Shown here: positions 26,856-35,441 of the stretch, piece by piece
Layout: every line of letters begins with the position of its first letter
Position numbering within the stretch: the first letter of the stretch is position 1
Source: Peribacillus loiseleuriae
GTDB taxonomy: Bacteria > Bacillota > Bacilli > Bacillales > DSM-1321
Reading direction: 5' to 3'
NCBI RefSeq assembly: GCF_001183985.1
Contig: NZ_LFZW01000001.1
Location: forward strand, 2,367,357 to 2,431,356
Length of the DNA: 64,000 nucleotides
The notes under the pieces: model-generated
What the model was told of the DNA's origin: nothing
Databases searched by the model: none
What the model saw: only the letters and a program-made list of their open reading frames with translations
Translations under genes and position numbers: made by a program

Positions 26856-26987
26856 ATGGAATTTGTTATAACGATTGGCGTTATTGTGATAGCAATTACC
26901 TGTCTTTCTATTGAAGGAAGTTTGAGAAAAACTAAGGAACAAAATAAAGAAATTATAGAGTTATTAAAACAGGTGAAACCAAAATAA
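26856..26987 (+). CDS. 43-residue membrane peptide with a coiled-coil tail
   Basis: ATG 26856 behind AAAAGAGG. One membrane helix (FVITIGVIVIAITCLSI) followed by a charged helix (LRKTKEQNKEIIELLKQVK). Co-oriented with the preceding three-helix protein. Function unknown. Confidence 0.55.
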   Translation: MEFVITIGVIVIAITCLSIEGSLRKTKEQNKEIIELLKQVKPK

Positions 26988-27083
26988 GCTAATAGAGTTA
27001 TTAAAGTAAACGGGATACTTATTGTGAAAATGGGGGGATTTGAAATAATTAAATGAAACATTGGTTAATTGGGGGAGTAAAAG

Positions 27084-27698
27084 ATGCGAAATATTAAAGG
27101 GTATTGTTTGTTTATAATTTTCACCTTGTTGCTAACAGGGTGTACCGGTGTAGAGAAAGAAAAACCGTCATCAAATACGAAAATAACCATTGAGTCATAT
27201 AACATGAGTGAAAAGGAAAAACTGCTCATTAGCAAGACTGGTGTAGGGCAAATTGAATTTTTTAGGCTGAATGGCACTCTTAAGGAAGATGATAATTTGC
27301 AATTTTCAGTGGAGGAATTTGAAAACGGTAAGTTTAAAAAGGAGTTGCAAAATACTTCAGATGGACCGAAAGTAAAATTTAAAGACAGCCTCATTTCTTT
27401 TGGAATAAGTGGTATTGAATATGAAAGTCATTCTTTAAAGCTGTTAACTGGTGTACCATCTGGACTTACTATAATGGAGTATTCAAATAATATGACAATG
27501 TCTTCCTTTAGTAAGTTAATAGGCGAAAAGATTACTTTAGAAAAAAATAAACCTGCATATTTAGTAGCGTGGTTAGGCACTACTAAAAACAGTTTGCGTT
27601 CTGTTGAAAGTGAAAATGGCGAATTACCTACAGGTATTGAAGAAGCCGAGATTGCACTTTTATACAAAGTTTTATGGACTGATAAAGAAAAGAAATAA
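27084..27698 (+). CDS. Predicted lipoprotein
   Basis: 204 residues with a lipoprotein signal (MRNIKGYCLFIIFTLLLTGC, Cys20). The mature part is beta-rich and ends with a domain containing TLEKNKPAYLVAWLGTTKNS. ATG follows TGGGGG. Secreted and membrane-anchored; function unknown. A terminator follows at 27745. Confidence 0.75.
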   Translation: MRNIKGYCLFIIFTLLLTGCTGVEKEKPSSNTKITIESYNMSEKEKLLISKTGVGQIEFFRLNGTLKEDDNLQFSVEEFENGKFKKELQNTSDGPKVKFKDSLISFGISGIEYESHSLKLLTGVPSGLTIMEYSNNMTMSSFSKLIGEKITLEKNKPAYLVAWLGTTKNSLRSVESENGELPTGIEEAEIALLYKVLWTDKEKK

Positions 27699-27744
27699 CT
27701 TCCGTTTTGTTAAACAGTCGGGCGCTTTGCTTGAACAAGCAGCT

Positions 27745-27775
27745 AAAAGGATCTTCCAGCCGAAGATCCTTTTTA
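27745..27775 (+). terminator. Terminator
   Basis: AAAAGGATCTTC pairs with GAAGATCCTTTT around CAGCC. The same AGCAGCTAAAAGGATC context recurs at 38984. Confidence 0.85.
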
Positions 27776-27876
27776 AGTACCTATAAGGGTGATTATGTTA
27801 ACTTACTTGAAGGTCATACGTATTTCACATGGAATAATACATATATGAGTTTGAATGAAATGAGGGTGAACAATTT

Positions 27877-28464
27877 ATGAGTGTAGATCAAAAAGCATCC
27901 ATACGAAGCATTTTAGAAGTACTGGTACAAGAGGGAATAAAGACAGGCGATGTGGCTAAACAAATACCTGGCATAAGTGAAAAACCATTTAGACATGCAT
28001 TAAAAGAGGCTGGATATGAATTTAGAAACTCTGGTCAAAAGGGTTGGTTTTTTATTGGAGAAGGTGAAGAACCCCTTGATAAAAGCATTTTTGATTATGT
28101 GAAATCGAGTTCACCTAAAATTCATACAGCTTTCACACGAAGTAATCAGAAGTTCGCAGAGAGTAATAAGGAATTCACACATAATTCATCTATTGTTCAT
28201 GAGCAGTTCTCCCAAGATGAAATCCATATGATTAAGGAAATGCTTAAATCATGGCAAGAGGTTACCCCAACTACACAAACCAATGAACCAAGTCTTTATG
28301 ATCGCGTCAAACAGTTGCCACAAAGTAACAAAACAAGAAAGACTATTGTTATTGATCGTGTCATTGGTAAACGTTTAGATGAGCTTTGTAAAGCTGAGAG
28401 GATCAATAAGTCTGATGTGTTTCATTTAGCATTAGCCGACTTTCTAGAAAAATATGAAAAGTGA
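27877..28464 (+). CDS. DNA-binding protein: winged helix plus ribbon-helix-helix
   Basis: 195 residues; ATG behind GAGGGTGAAC. The N-terminal region (residues about 8-65: ILEVLVQEGIKTGDVAKQIP...FRHALKEAGYEF) looks like a winged helix. A polar linker follows, then a C-terminal CopG/ribbon-helix-helix segment (KTIVIDRVIGKRLDELCKAE and KSDVFHLALADFLEKY). This architecture is typical of plasmid-borne copy or partition regulators in Bacillus, suggesting an integrated plasmid relic. No replication gene is adjacent. A strong terminator follows. Confidence 0.65.
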   Translation: MSVDQKASIRSILEVLVQEGIKTGDVAKQIPGISEKPFRHALKEAGYEFRNSGQKGWFFIGEGEEPLDKSIFDYVKSSSPKIHTAFTRSNQKFAESNKEFTHNSSIVHEQFSQDEIHMIKEMLKSWQEVTPTTQTNEPSLYDRVKQLPQSNKTRKTIVIDRVIGKRLDELCKAERINKSDVFHLALADFLEKYEK

Positions 28465-28473
28465 CCAAAGAAA

Positions 28474-28517
28474 AAAAAAGGATTGGATATCTAAGAGGTA
28501 CCCAATCCTTTTTTTGC
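28474..28517 (+). terminator. Terminator
   Basis: AAAAAGGATTGG pairs with CCAATCCTTTTT and runs into T7. Confidence 0.85.
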
Positions 28518-28838
28518 CGATAATTCACTTTATGTAAACTAGATTTGTATAGAGCATTCATGTGTTCCTTAGAAACCTTGTTCAACAAACGGCAACGTAT
28601 TGATAAAGAAGGTATTTTCCATACAAACTGGATGGAGTAAGACTCCTTGTTTTCTTAATATAAGACAAAACTGCCAGTAAAATGGTTGGTTTTGTCTCTT
28701 TTTTTCTGGAATTATTAATCGGAAAGCATTATCAGTCAAAAACATTAAAAATGAAAGCAGCTCCAGAGAATGTCTTTTTTATGCTGCAGGGGTAAAATAT
28801 ATGTAAGCTTTACAACGCTTAAGAAAGGCGTGAGGGCT
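28518..28838. other. Intergenic with a family D repeat
   Basis: Contains TTGTTCAACAAACGGCAACGT at about 28572. No gene seen. Confidence 0.4.
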
Positions 28839-28964
28839 GTGGAAGATCGAAATAATTTGTCTTTTGATGAATGGATTATTGCATCTTATCGTATGCAGAG
28901 AGTGGATTTCTATCCTTTTCAATTTCACTCATATCACGAATTTGAGATTTATTTCTTCTGTTGA
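28839..28964 (+). pseudogene. AraC-type regulator, N-terminal fragment
   Basis: GTG 28839 after GTGAGGG. The frame reads DRNNLSFDEWIIASYRMQRV, then FHSYHEFEIYFF, the typical first strands of an AraC cupin sensor domain, and stops after 41 codons. No AraC helix-turn-helix follows. Confidence 0.6.
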
Positions 28965-29077
28965 TTAAAACCGTTCTAGCGAATGCTTTTTGCGTCAACA
29001 CGCAATAAAATTGAATTGCGCCCAACCAGAGGCGTTCGTGATTCTTGCGTTACCCAAAAATAATATAAGCGAGGAGT

Positions 29078-29452
29078 GTTTACATTACAATAGTAAATGG
29101 TGTTGCTACTACTATATCTAAAGCAAATATGCCGTTGTCATTATTATTATTATTAGGACTATATTTGAATTTTACATTTGACAAAAAATATTTTAGACCT
29201 ATTATGAAATTTTTAACTTTCCGATACGGTTTAGGGCTACTCTTTGGTTTAGCATTATACTTCTTCCTTCCTTTCGATCAAATGTTTCGATATACACTCT
29301 TAATCGGACTATTACTACCAGTTGGAATGACAGCTTTAGTATTTGGAATTGAATTGAAATATAAGACCACTCATTTAATTGCCATGATCGCAAATATTAC
29401 AATTTTGATTAGTATTGTAATATTATATGTTTTTGCTATCTTTATACTTTAA
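29078..29452 (+). pseudogene. AEC-family transporter (auxin efflux carrier type), C-terminal fragment
   Basis: The frame IVNGVATTISKANMPLSLLL continues as four membrane helices (FRYGLGLLFGLALYFFLPF, LLIGLLLPVGMTALVFGIE and a last helix). These match the C-terminal third of malate permease/AEC proteins, which are about 310 residues long. The N-terminal helices are absent. GAGGAG precedes an in-frame ATT at 29084, so a short product is conceivable but not convincing. Confidence 0.6.
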
Positions 29453-29511
29453 ATTATTGGTTTCAGGTACGGAGTTAAAAACGAATACATAAGGAAATAA
29501 GGGGGACAACT

Positions 29512-30273
29512 ATGACAAAACTAGGCATACAGATCTCAAGCGTTCGGGAATATCTTCAAACCCCTGAGGATGTCTTGGCATCGTTCAGCAAAGTAAGTGA
29601 GATCGGTTATAAAACGATTCAAATTCAATGGATCAACCCTGAAATCCCAATGGACTTCATTCACGATGTCTTAAAGGAAACGAGGTTGGAATGCATAGGA
29701 ACACAGGACCATTATGATGTGGTCATTTCTCATTTGGATGAAGTCATAGAAATCAACGACCTTTGGGGAGGTTCTTACATTACCGTCAGCGGGATTCCAG
29801 AGCGCTACCATTCTTATGAGGGCTGTCTGGAGTTTGCAAAGGAGTTGAATAAACTTTCAGAATTCCTTGAAACAAAAGGAAAGATTCTGAACTTCCATCC
29901 AAGATATATGGATGTGTTTCAATATGATGGGCAAAATTCACTTGACATCATATTCGAAAATACCAGAAGGGACTTTCAATTTTTATTAGACATCTATCAA
30001 ATCATCTATGCAGGTCTAGATCCGATTGAATGGATTTATAAGGTGAAAGGACGAAATGATTTAATCCACTTCAAGGATGGGTTGATCGATTCGGATGGAA
30101 ATGAAGTGCTCATGCCTGTTGGGCAAGGCGCAATCCAATGGAAGAAAATCTTCGATGCCACGATCGAAACTGGCGTAAAATATGCTTTCGCGGAACAGGA
30201 GAAATGGCAGAAAAATCCATTCCAATGTTTAAAAGAAAGCTACGATTATATTATGATGAATGGAATAGAGTGA
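29512..30273 (+). CDS. Sugar phosphate isomerase/epimerase (TIM barrel)
   Basis: 253 residues of the AP-endonuclease-2/xylose-isomerase-like superfamily. ATG follows AAGGGGGACAAC. Barrel features: LGIQISSVREYL at strand 1, GYKTIQIQWI, ILNFHPRYMDVF (metal-ligand His region), LIHFKDGLIDSDG and YAFAEQEKW (Glu ligand). Cytoplasmic; it probably interconverts a sugar or inositol derivative. No catabolic partners adjoin. A related gene lies at 55980. Confidence 0.85.
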   Translation: MTKLGIQISSVREYLQTPEDVLASFSKVSEIGYKTIQIQWINPEIPMDFIHDVLKETRLECIGTQDHYDVVISHLDEVIEINDLWGGSYITVSGIPERYHSYEGCLEFAKELNKLSEFLETKGKILNFHPRYMDVFQYDGQNSLDIIFENTRRDFQFLLDIYQIIYAGLDPIEWIYKVKGRNDLIHFKDGLIDSDGNEVLMPVGQGAIQWKKIFDATIETGVKYAFAEQEKWQKNPFQCLKESYDYIMMNGIE

Positions 30274-30466
30274 AACATATGAACATGTGAGACCACTGGT
30301 TTCAATAAAAAAATCGCCCTCTTTTGTAAAACGAAGTAGAAGAACAGCTAAAAGAAGAAGTTCAAACGATAGAAGCCCAAATGACTCCGCAATAGTTTGT
30401 GAACTTTCCTATTTAAAGTAACTGGTGTTTTAATTCAACAATGCGACCACCAATTTGGTGGTTTTT

Positions 30467-30500
30467 TGAATGTACGAAAATAACTAAAATCATACATTCA
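30467..30500. repeat. Short dispersed palindromic repeat, copy 3 of 3
   Basis: Identical to the copy at 5694 over the 34-bp unit; followed by GAAAAAACTTCTTCA. Confidence 0.75.
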
Positions 30501-30615
30501 GAAAAAACTTCTTCAATTGACGTAGCAGTTTAGTGCAATAATGCAGTTATGCAACAAGGGCGTGGTATTTGCTTGAACCAGTTGTATAAAAGTATGCAAA
30601 TGCCCCCATAATGAA

Positions 30616-30646
30616 AGAATCTCCAACAGGATGCTGGAGATTCTTA
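30616..30646. terminator. Terminator
   Basis: AAGAATCTCCA pairs with TGGAGATTCTT. It lies just past the stop of the minus-strand gene at 30650. Confidence 0.8.
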
Positions 30647-30649
30647 AAA

Positions 30650-31291
30650 TTATTTTTTAAATTTATCCGGAAATTGCTTTACAACTCCCGCAGAGATAGT
30701 GTCTGCCATTAGGATTATATGTGTGATCCCTTCGTCAATTGAAACGATTCTTGTATTCCAATCTTTTGCTAAGCTTGCAGATAAATCATTTGTCACTAAT
30801 TTCAGATGCATATACAGCAAATTTTTTAGATCTTCATTTTTCAAATAGGGGTTGGCACCGCTAAGGAAAGCTGCTATTTCATCGGCATTTCTGTACCATT
30901 CTTTGTTTAGCTGATTCACCAAGGCTTCATTTCCGCTTTTAGCCGCATCTACAATCTTTCCCGCAATAACAATATGCTCCTTAAGCAAATCAGTAAGTTT
31001 GTTCCCAGCTTTCTCTCCGTATACTGGCTTTACAGCATTACCAATACCCTCCTGATTTTTCAGAAGCCTAGTCAGTACCTGTTTTTGATCCTCCGCTCTT
31101 GCTGTTGTTGCACTTGTAATATAATTACTTGTCCACAATACATGATCAATCCAAAGTCTCCTGAATTTATTTTCGAACTTTACCTCAGATTGGCTAATGT
31201 ATTGTACCTGTGGTTTAGCGTAGGTACTTGTTCCAGCCACCATGTTTAAAGGAAATAACAAAATAAATCCCATCAACAATAATTTTTTCAT
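30650..31291 (-). CDS. Secreted helical protein of unknown function
   Basis: 213 residues from ATG 31291 behind AAGGAGAAGG. A Sec signal peptide (LLLMGFILLFPLNMVAGTSTYA) precedes an all-helical mature domain with conserved motifs WIDHVLWTSNYITSA, LLKNQEGIGNAVKPVYGEKAG and LKEHIVIAGKIVDAAKSGN. It ends in KQFPDKF. Homologues are common in Bacillus and often labelled hypothetical or, without support, glycosyltransferase. The His-containing helices suggest a four-helix bundle. Exported, function unknown. Confidence 0.8.
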   Translation of the reverse strand: MKKLLLMGFILLFPLNMVAGTSTYAKPQVQYISQSEVKFENKFRRLWIDHVLWTSNYITSATTARAEDQKQVLTRLLKNQEGIGNAVKPVYGEKAGNKLTDLLKEHIVIAGKIVDAAKSGNEALVNQLNKEWYRNADEIAAFLSGANPYLKNEDLKNLLYMHLKLVTNDLSASLAKDWNTRIVSIDEGITHIILMADTISAGVVKQFPDKFKK

Positions 31292-31609
31292 AAAACCTTC
31301 TCCTTCCAAAGTTAAAAAAAATCCCCTTTTTATTATTAATATATGGGATTTTTTTATTCCTAAAAATGGTTCTACTTACCTTGTTGATCTGTAAATAAGT
31401 GTCTTTTAAATGAAGGAGAAAAAAAGAAGTGACTATTCAACTAAAGGGTGCGTTAGTCGAAGGACAAGTAAGTAATTTAAGTCTGAGTTCATATTCTAGT
31501 TCTTCCATTAAAGGACGCGATTATGGTAGATCAGAGATAGAAAATGATCAAATTTTTTTATAGAAATCAAACTTAAATCTGCTGAAAAAGAATCCCTTTT
31601 GATCAATCT
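31292..31609. other. Intergenic with family D and left half of a long palindrome
   Basis: Contains TATTCAACTAAAGGGTGCG (31433) and, from about 31548, the left arm of the palindromic repeat that hosts the next IS. No gene. Confidence 0.5.
31588..31602. repeat. Hairpin family A, copy A4, left arm (split by IS)
   Basis: AAGAATCCCTTTTGA pairs with TCAAAATGGATTCTT at 32894-32908. The IS occupies the loop. Outer sequences (about 31548-31587 and 32909-32955) are also complementary. Confidence 0.75.
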
Positions 31610-32896
31610 TGAACTGCTCCCTGTCAAGTAGACAGCGGAAATAATAAAAATGCTTTAAGCGGCTTGAGCCCTGTATTCCAATGGACTTAAGCCGTTCAAT
31701 GTTCGTTATATATAATCATTTATTGCCTGTTGTAACGCTTCAAACGTCTCATACTTATGTAGATCATACTTTTCACACTTCAGCGTTCCCCAAAAAGATT
31801 CCATTGGTCCATTATCAATACATTTTCCTACACGTGACATACTATGAATCATCTTTGCTCTTTCTATCTTTCTTTTAAATCCATGTGATGTATATTGATA
31901 ACCACGATCACTATGAACCAATGGTGGTTCATCGCGTTTTAATGCGGCGATGGCTTGATCCAATGTCCGAAATCCCCATTTATTATTATTGGAATGACCA
32001 CATGCATAACTAATAATGGAACCGTCGTAAAGATCTAAGATTGCACTTAAATAAGCTTTCTTTCCATTTTCTAATTTGAACTCCGTGACATCTGTTACTC
32101 ATTTTTCATTTGGCTTACTTGCAGTAAATTCACGGTTTAATAGGTTTTCAGCGACATGTTGTGCTGGAGAAGAAACATATCGTTTTCTTTTTTGACGGAT
32201 CACGGACTGTAATCCGGCGATTTGCATGAACCGATAAATACGTTTGTGATTGAATGTTTTTTTCCATTGGCGATTAATAATTAATGTTATTCTTCGATAA
32301 CCATAAATACCCTCTACTCGTACATAAATGGCCCGGACATCTCGAAGAAGCGCTTCATTTTCTAATTCCCTAGCTGTTGGCTTACGTTGTAGCCACTTAT
32401 AATAAGCAGCATGAGATATACCCGCAACTTTACATAAAAGGATCACTGGCAGACTTTCCTTTGTATGTAACTCTTGAATGGCTCTATCTTTATTTTGTAG
32501 ACGAACGCTTGTTAACGACGCCTCCTTTCGAGTTCCTCTAACTTTTTTAAAAAGGCATTTTCTGCACGTAATCGTTCATTTTCACGTTCTAAATGTTTCA
32601 TGTCCAGCTTGAATTTTTCTTCAGCTGTTAATTCATACTCTTCTTTTTTTCGACCACGTTTATCTTGAAGTGCTTCTTCACCATTCACTTCATATTTTCT
32701 TTTCTGCTCTCTAATAGTCCCGGGATCAACAGAAAATTTAGCGCTAATATCGGCTATTGAATGATGACCATCTTTATAAAGGTGTAGAATGGCTAATTTC
32801 TCAGCTTTAGAATATTTAATTCGAGCCATAAAAAATACTCCCATTAGATAAACAGATTTTATTTTTTAATCTGTCTACCTAATGGGGAGCATATCA
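31610..32896 (-). mobile_element. IS3-family insertion sequence, inactive, in a hairpin loop
   Basis: Ends TGAACTGCTCCC...GTAGACAG (31610) and the complement of TGATATGCTCCCC...GTAGACAG (ending 32896); 1287 bp. Transposase genes run on the minus strand and are mutated. The element sits exactly in the loop of repeat A4. Confidence 0.85.
31655..32829 (-). pseudogene. IS3-family transposase (OrfA + OrfB), broken
   Basis: OrfA (32829 down to 32512, 105 residues) is intact: HTH region DGHHSIADISAKFSVDPGTI, then zipper LERENERLRAENAFLKKLEE. OrfB follows in another frame with KVAGISHAAYYKWLQRKP and GIYGYRRITLIINRQW. A TGA at about 32098 replaces the Trp codon of NEKWVTDVT. The rve core then continues (LVHSDRGYQYTSHGF, GPMESFWGTLKCEK). 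A frameshift after AINDYI precedes the conserved LNGLSPLEYRAQ end. Confidence 0.88.
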
Positions 32897-32908
32897 AAAT
32901 GGATTCTT

Positions 32909-33439
32909 ATCCAGCAAATTTAAGTATCAGTTTTATAAAAAAGGTTGATCATTTATGAGCTGCATCTCTACATATGGTGTAACTTTCGGAGATATTTTGC
33001 GCTTGTTTTAAGTGCTAATTTGCACATCTAACTTTTAGAAAGAAAATTGAAAATCTAAACGAAAGTGAAAACCTAGTTATTATTTATCCTTCAAAACATT
33101 GGTGTAAACTTATGTGAGTGTATATTTGAAATAAAGATTGATCAATTATAATAAAGTTAATTGAAATGATCAATTTTGTTTATTGCTGTACTCCTGAAGT
33201 AGCACACCCTGATCCTGGTTCAGGAGTCCGGCAACAGTCTAGAAAAATACGAATAATAATAAAAGACCAGTTCCCGCCGTGAATTAGTCTTCTTCCTTGA
33301 TACTGTTCATTTAAATAATCAAAGTGGTTTCTCTTAACCAATAAGAGACAAACTCCCACTGTGATTTTCAGTGAAAGGATGCTAGCATTTCAACGTTGTA
33401 GGAGTAAATCCACCATATAGGAGAGAGCGCCATAAAACG
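32909..33439. other. Intergenic after the IS
   Basis: The first 45 bp are the right arm of the host palindrome. The remainder has GATCAAT-type degraded repeats at about 33130 and no credible gene. Confidence 0.45.
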
Positions 33440-33910
33440 TCAATTTCCAGCCAGCTGCAGTGCCACTGCTATCAAGAAGAACAAAAATGCCAAGATTGCT
33501 GCTGAGGAACGAATTATATCCAATCGTCCCCATCGCTTAACTAGCACCTTCCAATTACTTGGTGGAGAATCGGGTTGCCAGTCGAGAGCACCTTTGTTAA
33601 TAGGAACAGTTCCTACCAACGTGAATGCCATGAGAAAGAGTAATGCAAGTACTCCCGCGCACTGGAAGACGAAGACGGACCGAGTGCTACCACCAAAAGT
33701 TAGTAAGGCAACCCCTGACACGATTGTCGGTAAAATAATTGCAGGCACTAGCACACGTAGTCTCAGAATCAATGCTTGACGGGCTTTAATATGAGATTGT
33801 TCGTCCAGTATAGACATGGATACATGTACCCCGTAGCGAACCACAAACTCTTCACCTGCTAAGATGCCAGCAAGAAATAAACAAACGATTTCAATAGTTA
33901 TTTGGAACAT
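33440..33910 (-). CDS. DUF1772/anthrone-oxygenase-like membrane protein
   Basis: 156 residues, four hydrophobic segments. Family signatures: AGILAGEEFVVRYGVHVSM near the start and LVGTVPINKGALDW followed by WGRLDIIRSSAAILAFLFF. Start ATG 33910 behind GGAGGAAAC. Divergent from a TetR gene with a dyad between them, so it is probably the TetR target. Some relatives are anthrone oxygenases; the substrate here is unknown. Confidence 0.85.
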   Translation of the reverse strand: MFQITIEIVCLFLAGILAGEEFVVRYGVHVSMSILDEQSHIKARQALILRLRVLVPAIILPTIVSGVALLTFGGSTRSVFVFQCAGVLALLFLMAFTLVGTVPINKGALDWQPDSPPSNWKVLVKRWGRLDIIRSSAAILAFLFFLIAVALQLAGN

Positions 33911-34046
33911 TGAGTTTCCTCCCTATAGTTTTTGTAATGAGACGCAATCACTGACGATTGACCCGTCCTATGAGAAATTGTAACTGTTCTATTTTTACTA
34001 GTTAATCTCTGATGTTAGGAAAAGGCATGACTACTCAAATCACTAT

Positions 34047-34077
34047 ACTTGCCGACCGGTAAGTTGTCAATTATAAT
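34047..34077 (+). promoter_or_regulatory. Promoter overlapped by a TetR operator
   Basis: ACTTGCCGACCGGTAAGT (34047-34064) is an imperfect palindrome. It overlaps the -35 TTGCCG (34049-34054) of a promoter with 17-bp spacing to TATAAT (34072-34077), directly upstream of the TetR gene. Confidence 0.68.
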
Positions 34078-34109
34078 TAAATATGAGAATGGAAAAGGAG
34101 CGAGAGTAA

Positions 34110-34667
34110 GTGAAACGAAATGGAAACGAGACTAAAGAGGAAGCACAACGTGTTGCATTGGAACTTTTTATTGCCAAGGGATTTGAGGCAACATCACTTC
34201 GTGAGATTGCTGAGGAAATCGGCATTAGTAAGGCCGCACTGTATTACCATTTCAATAGCAAAGAGGATATTGTCAAGTCTATTGTTTCCGCCCGCAGCAA
34301 AGAAGTAACGGAACTCCTCAACTGGGTCCGCAATCAAGATCCAGCCTCCGACCTTCTGGAACGCACGGTTCTTCGCTGGATAGAAACGACCTCTGTAGAA
34401 AAGTTACGTGGCATTCGTTTCGTAAATGCGAATCCTGCCGTAATGAGGAATATGAGCACGGGCATCGGTGAAAATCTTGGTGCAGTGGCTGAACTTGTTA
34501 CGGGTAAAGGCTCGGACCCCACAAGGAAACTGATGGTCAGAATGGTATTTCTAAGCATCAACTCAGCCGTAATGGCTGCTGAAGGAACCCAACAATCGGA
34601 CGAAGAAATCGTTGCGGCCTCGAGAGAAATGGCACTAGCTCTTCTTGACCGCCTTCGAGAATGCTAA
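34110..34667 (+). CDS. TetR-family transcriptional regulator
   Basis: 185 residues from GTG 34110 behind AAAAGGAGCGAG. An N-terminal helix-turn-helix (TSLREIAEEIGISKAALYYHF, one long motif) precedes a variable ligand-binding helical domain. Divergent from the DUF1772 gene; the palindrome overlapping its promoter suggests autorepression and control of the neighbour. Confidence 0.9.
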   Translation: MKRNGNETKEEAQRVALELFIAKGFEATSLREIAEEIGISKAALYYHFNSKEDIVKSIVSARSKEVTELLNWVRNQDPASDLLERTVLRWIETTSVEKLRGIRFVNANPAVMRNMSTGIGENLGAVAELVTGKGSDPTRKLMVRMVFLSINSAVMAAEGTQQSDEEIVAASREMALALLDRLREC

Positions 34668-34918
34668 TTCAATCATCGGGCTGAAAAAAACTAATGTTTG
34701 TCAATTTTTTATAAAAACAGGTGTGTAATGACAATAAAGTTGTTTAATTTTGAAGTCGAAAATAAGCATTACATCGTCCGCAAATGTGGACGGTGTAAAA
34801 ATAAAATTGTTTAATTTTTGGTGTAATTGCTGAATAACAACTCATAGATGTAACAATAAATTCGTTTAAATTGATGGGGGTGTCCCATAATCGCGCCCGT
34901 TTGTTTAAGTATAATTCC
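34668..34918. other. Intergenic with three spaced TTGTTTAATTTT-like repeats
   Basis: AATAAAGTTGTTTAATTTT (34735), AATAAAATTGTTTAATTTT (34800) and AATAAATTCGTTTAAATT (34855) recur at about 60-bp spacing. The frame between the first two reads EVENKHYIVRKCGRCKNKIV, a zinc-ribbon-like relic. Confidence 0.4.
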
Positions 34919-35206
34919 TCACAATACCTCTTCGTATTGAACAACATATGGAGTGAACAAAAAACCAATAAGTCCTATAAGAACTCCTATATCAGGCATC
35001 CCAAAGATGTTATCGAAAGGAGAAAGAAAAAAGGGAAATATCCATATTGGCAAAATAGACATGGCTACAAATGTAAATCTACCAAAAATGGTGATCTTAT
35101 GTTTAGTACCACAGTTGTCACATTCAATTGGTTTATATGTCCACCAAAACGATTTAAAGATTTTACTCCAGCTAAATGGTGAGTTGCAGTTTTCACATTT
35201 TTGCAA
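34919..35206 (-). CDS. Small zinc-ribbon membrane protein (TIGR04104-like)
   Basis: 95 residues from TTG 35206 behind AAGGTGGG. Two CxxC pairs (CENC near the start, CDNC at about residue 29) form a zinc ribbon, with KIFKSFWWTYKPIECDNCGT between. Two hydrophobic segments follow. This matches a family of Bacillus putative zinc-finger membrane proteins of unknown role. Confidence 0.8.
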   Translation of the reverse strand: MQKCENCNSPFSWSKIFKSFWWTYKPIECDNCGTKHKITIFGRFTFVAMSILPIWIFPFFLSPFDNIFGMPDIGVLIGLIGFLFTPYVVQYEEVL

Positions 35207-35441
35207 ATTAACCCACCTTAAAATTTGATTTTGCTAAGTGATTAAAACCTTAATACACAATTCCATTTTAACATTTATATTTCATTTAATATTTTCCAAT
35301 TTTATTGAATTAACTTGCCCCGTTAGTCGAAAAAGAAAAAAAGACCGCCGCAGCGATCCTAATCTTTCACTCTCACATCCGTCAGTTGAACAAGGAAATG
35401 AAAGGTTCTCCTAATAGAAAAACGATGATCAATCAACCTTT
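35207..35441. other. Intergenic
   Basis: AT-rich; degraded family D-like sequence at about 35310-35400. No gene. Confidence 0.4.

Larger units (their letters stand above)
30274..30649. other. Intergenic with terminators and repeat copy
   Basis: Contains CCACCAATTTGGTGG plus T6 (30449-30467, terminator), the third short palindromic repeat and the hairpin at 30616. Confidence 0.6.

Noticed and set aside
34700-34880. CRISPR-like array suggested by three spaced repeats
   Set aside because: Only three imperfect units of unequal spacing, no leader and no cas genes; the window has no CRISPR array.
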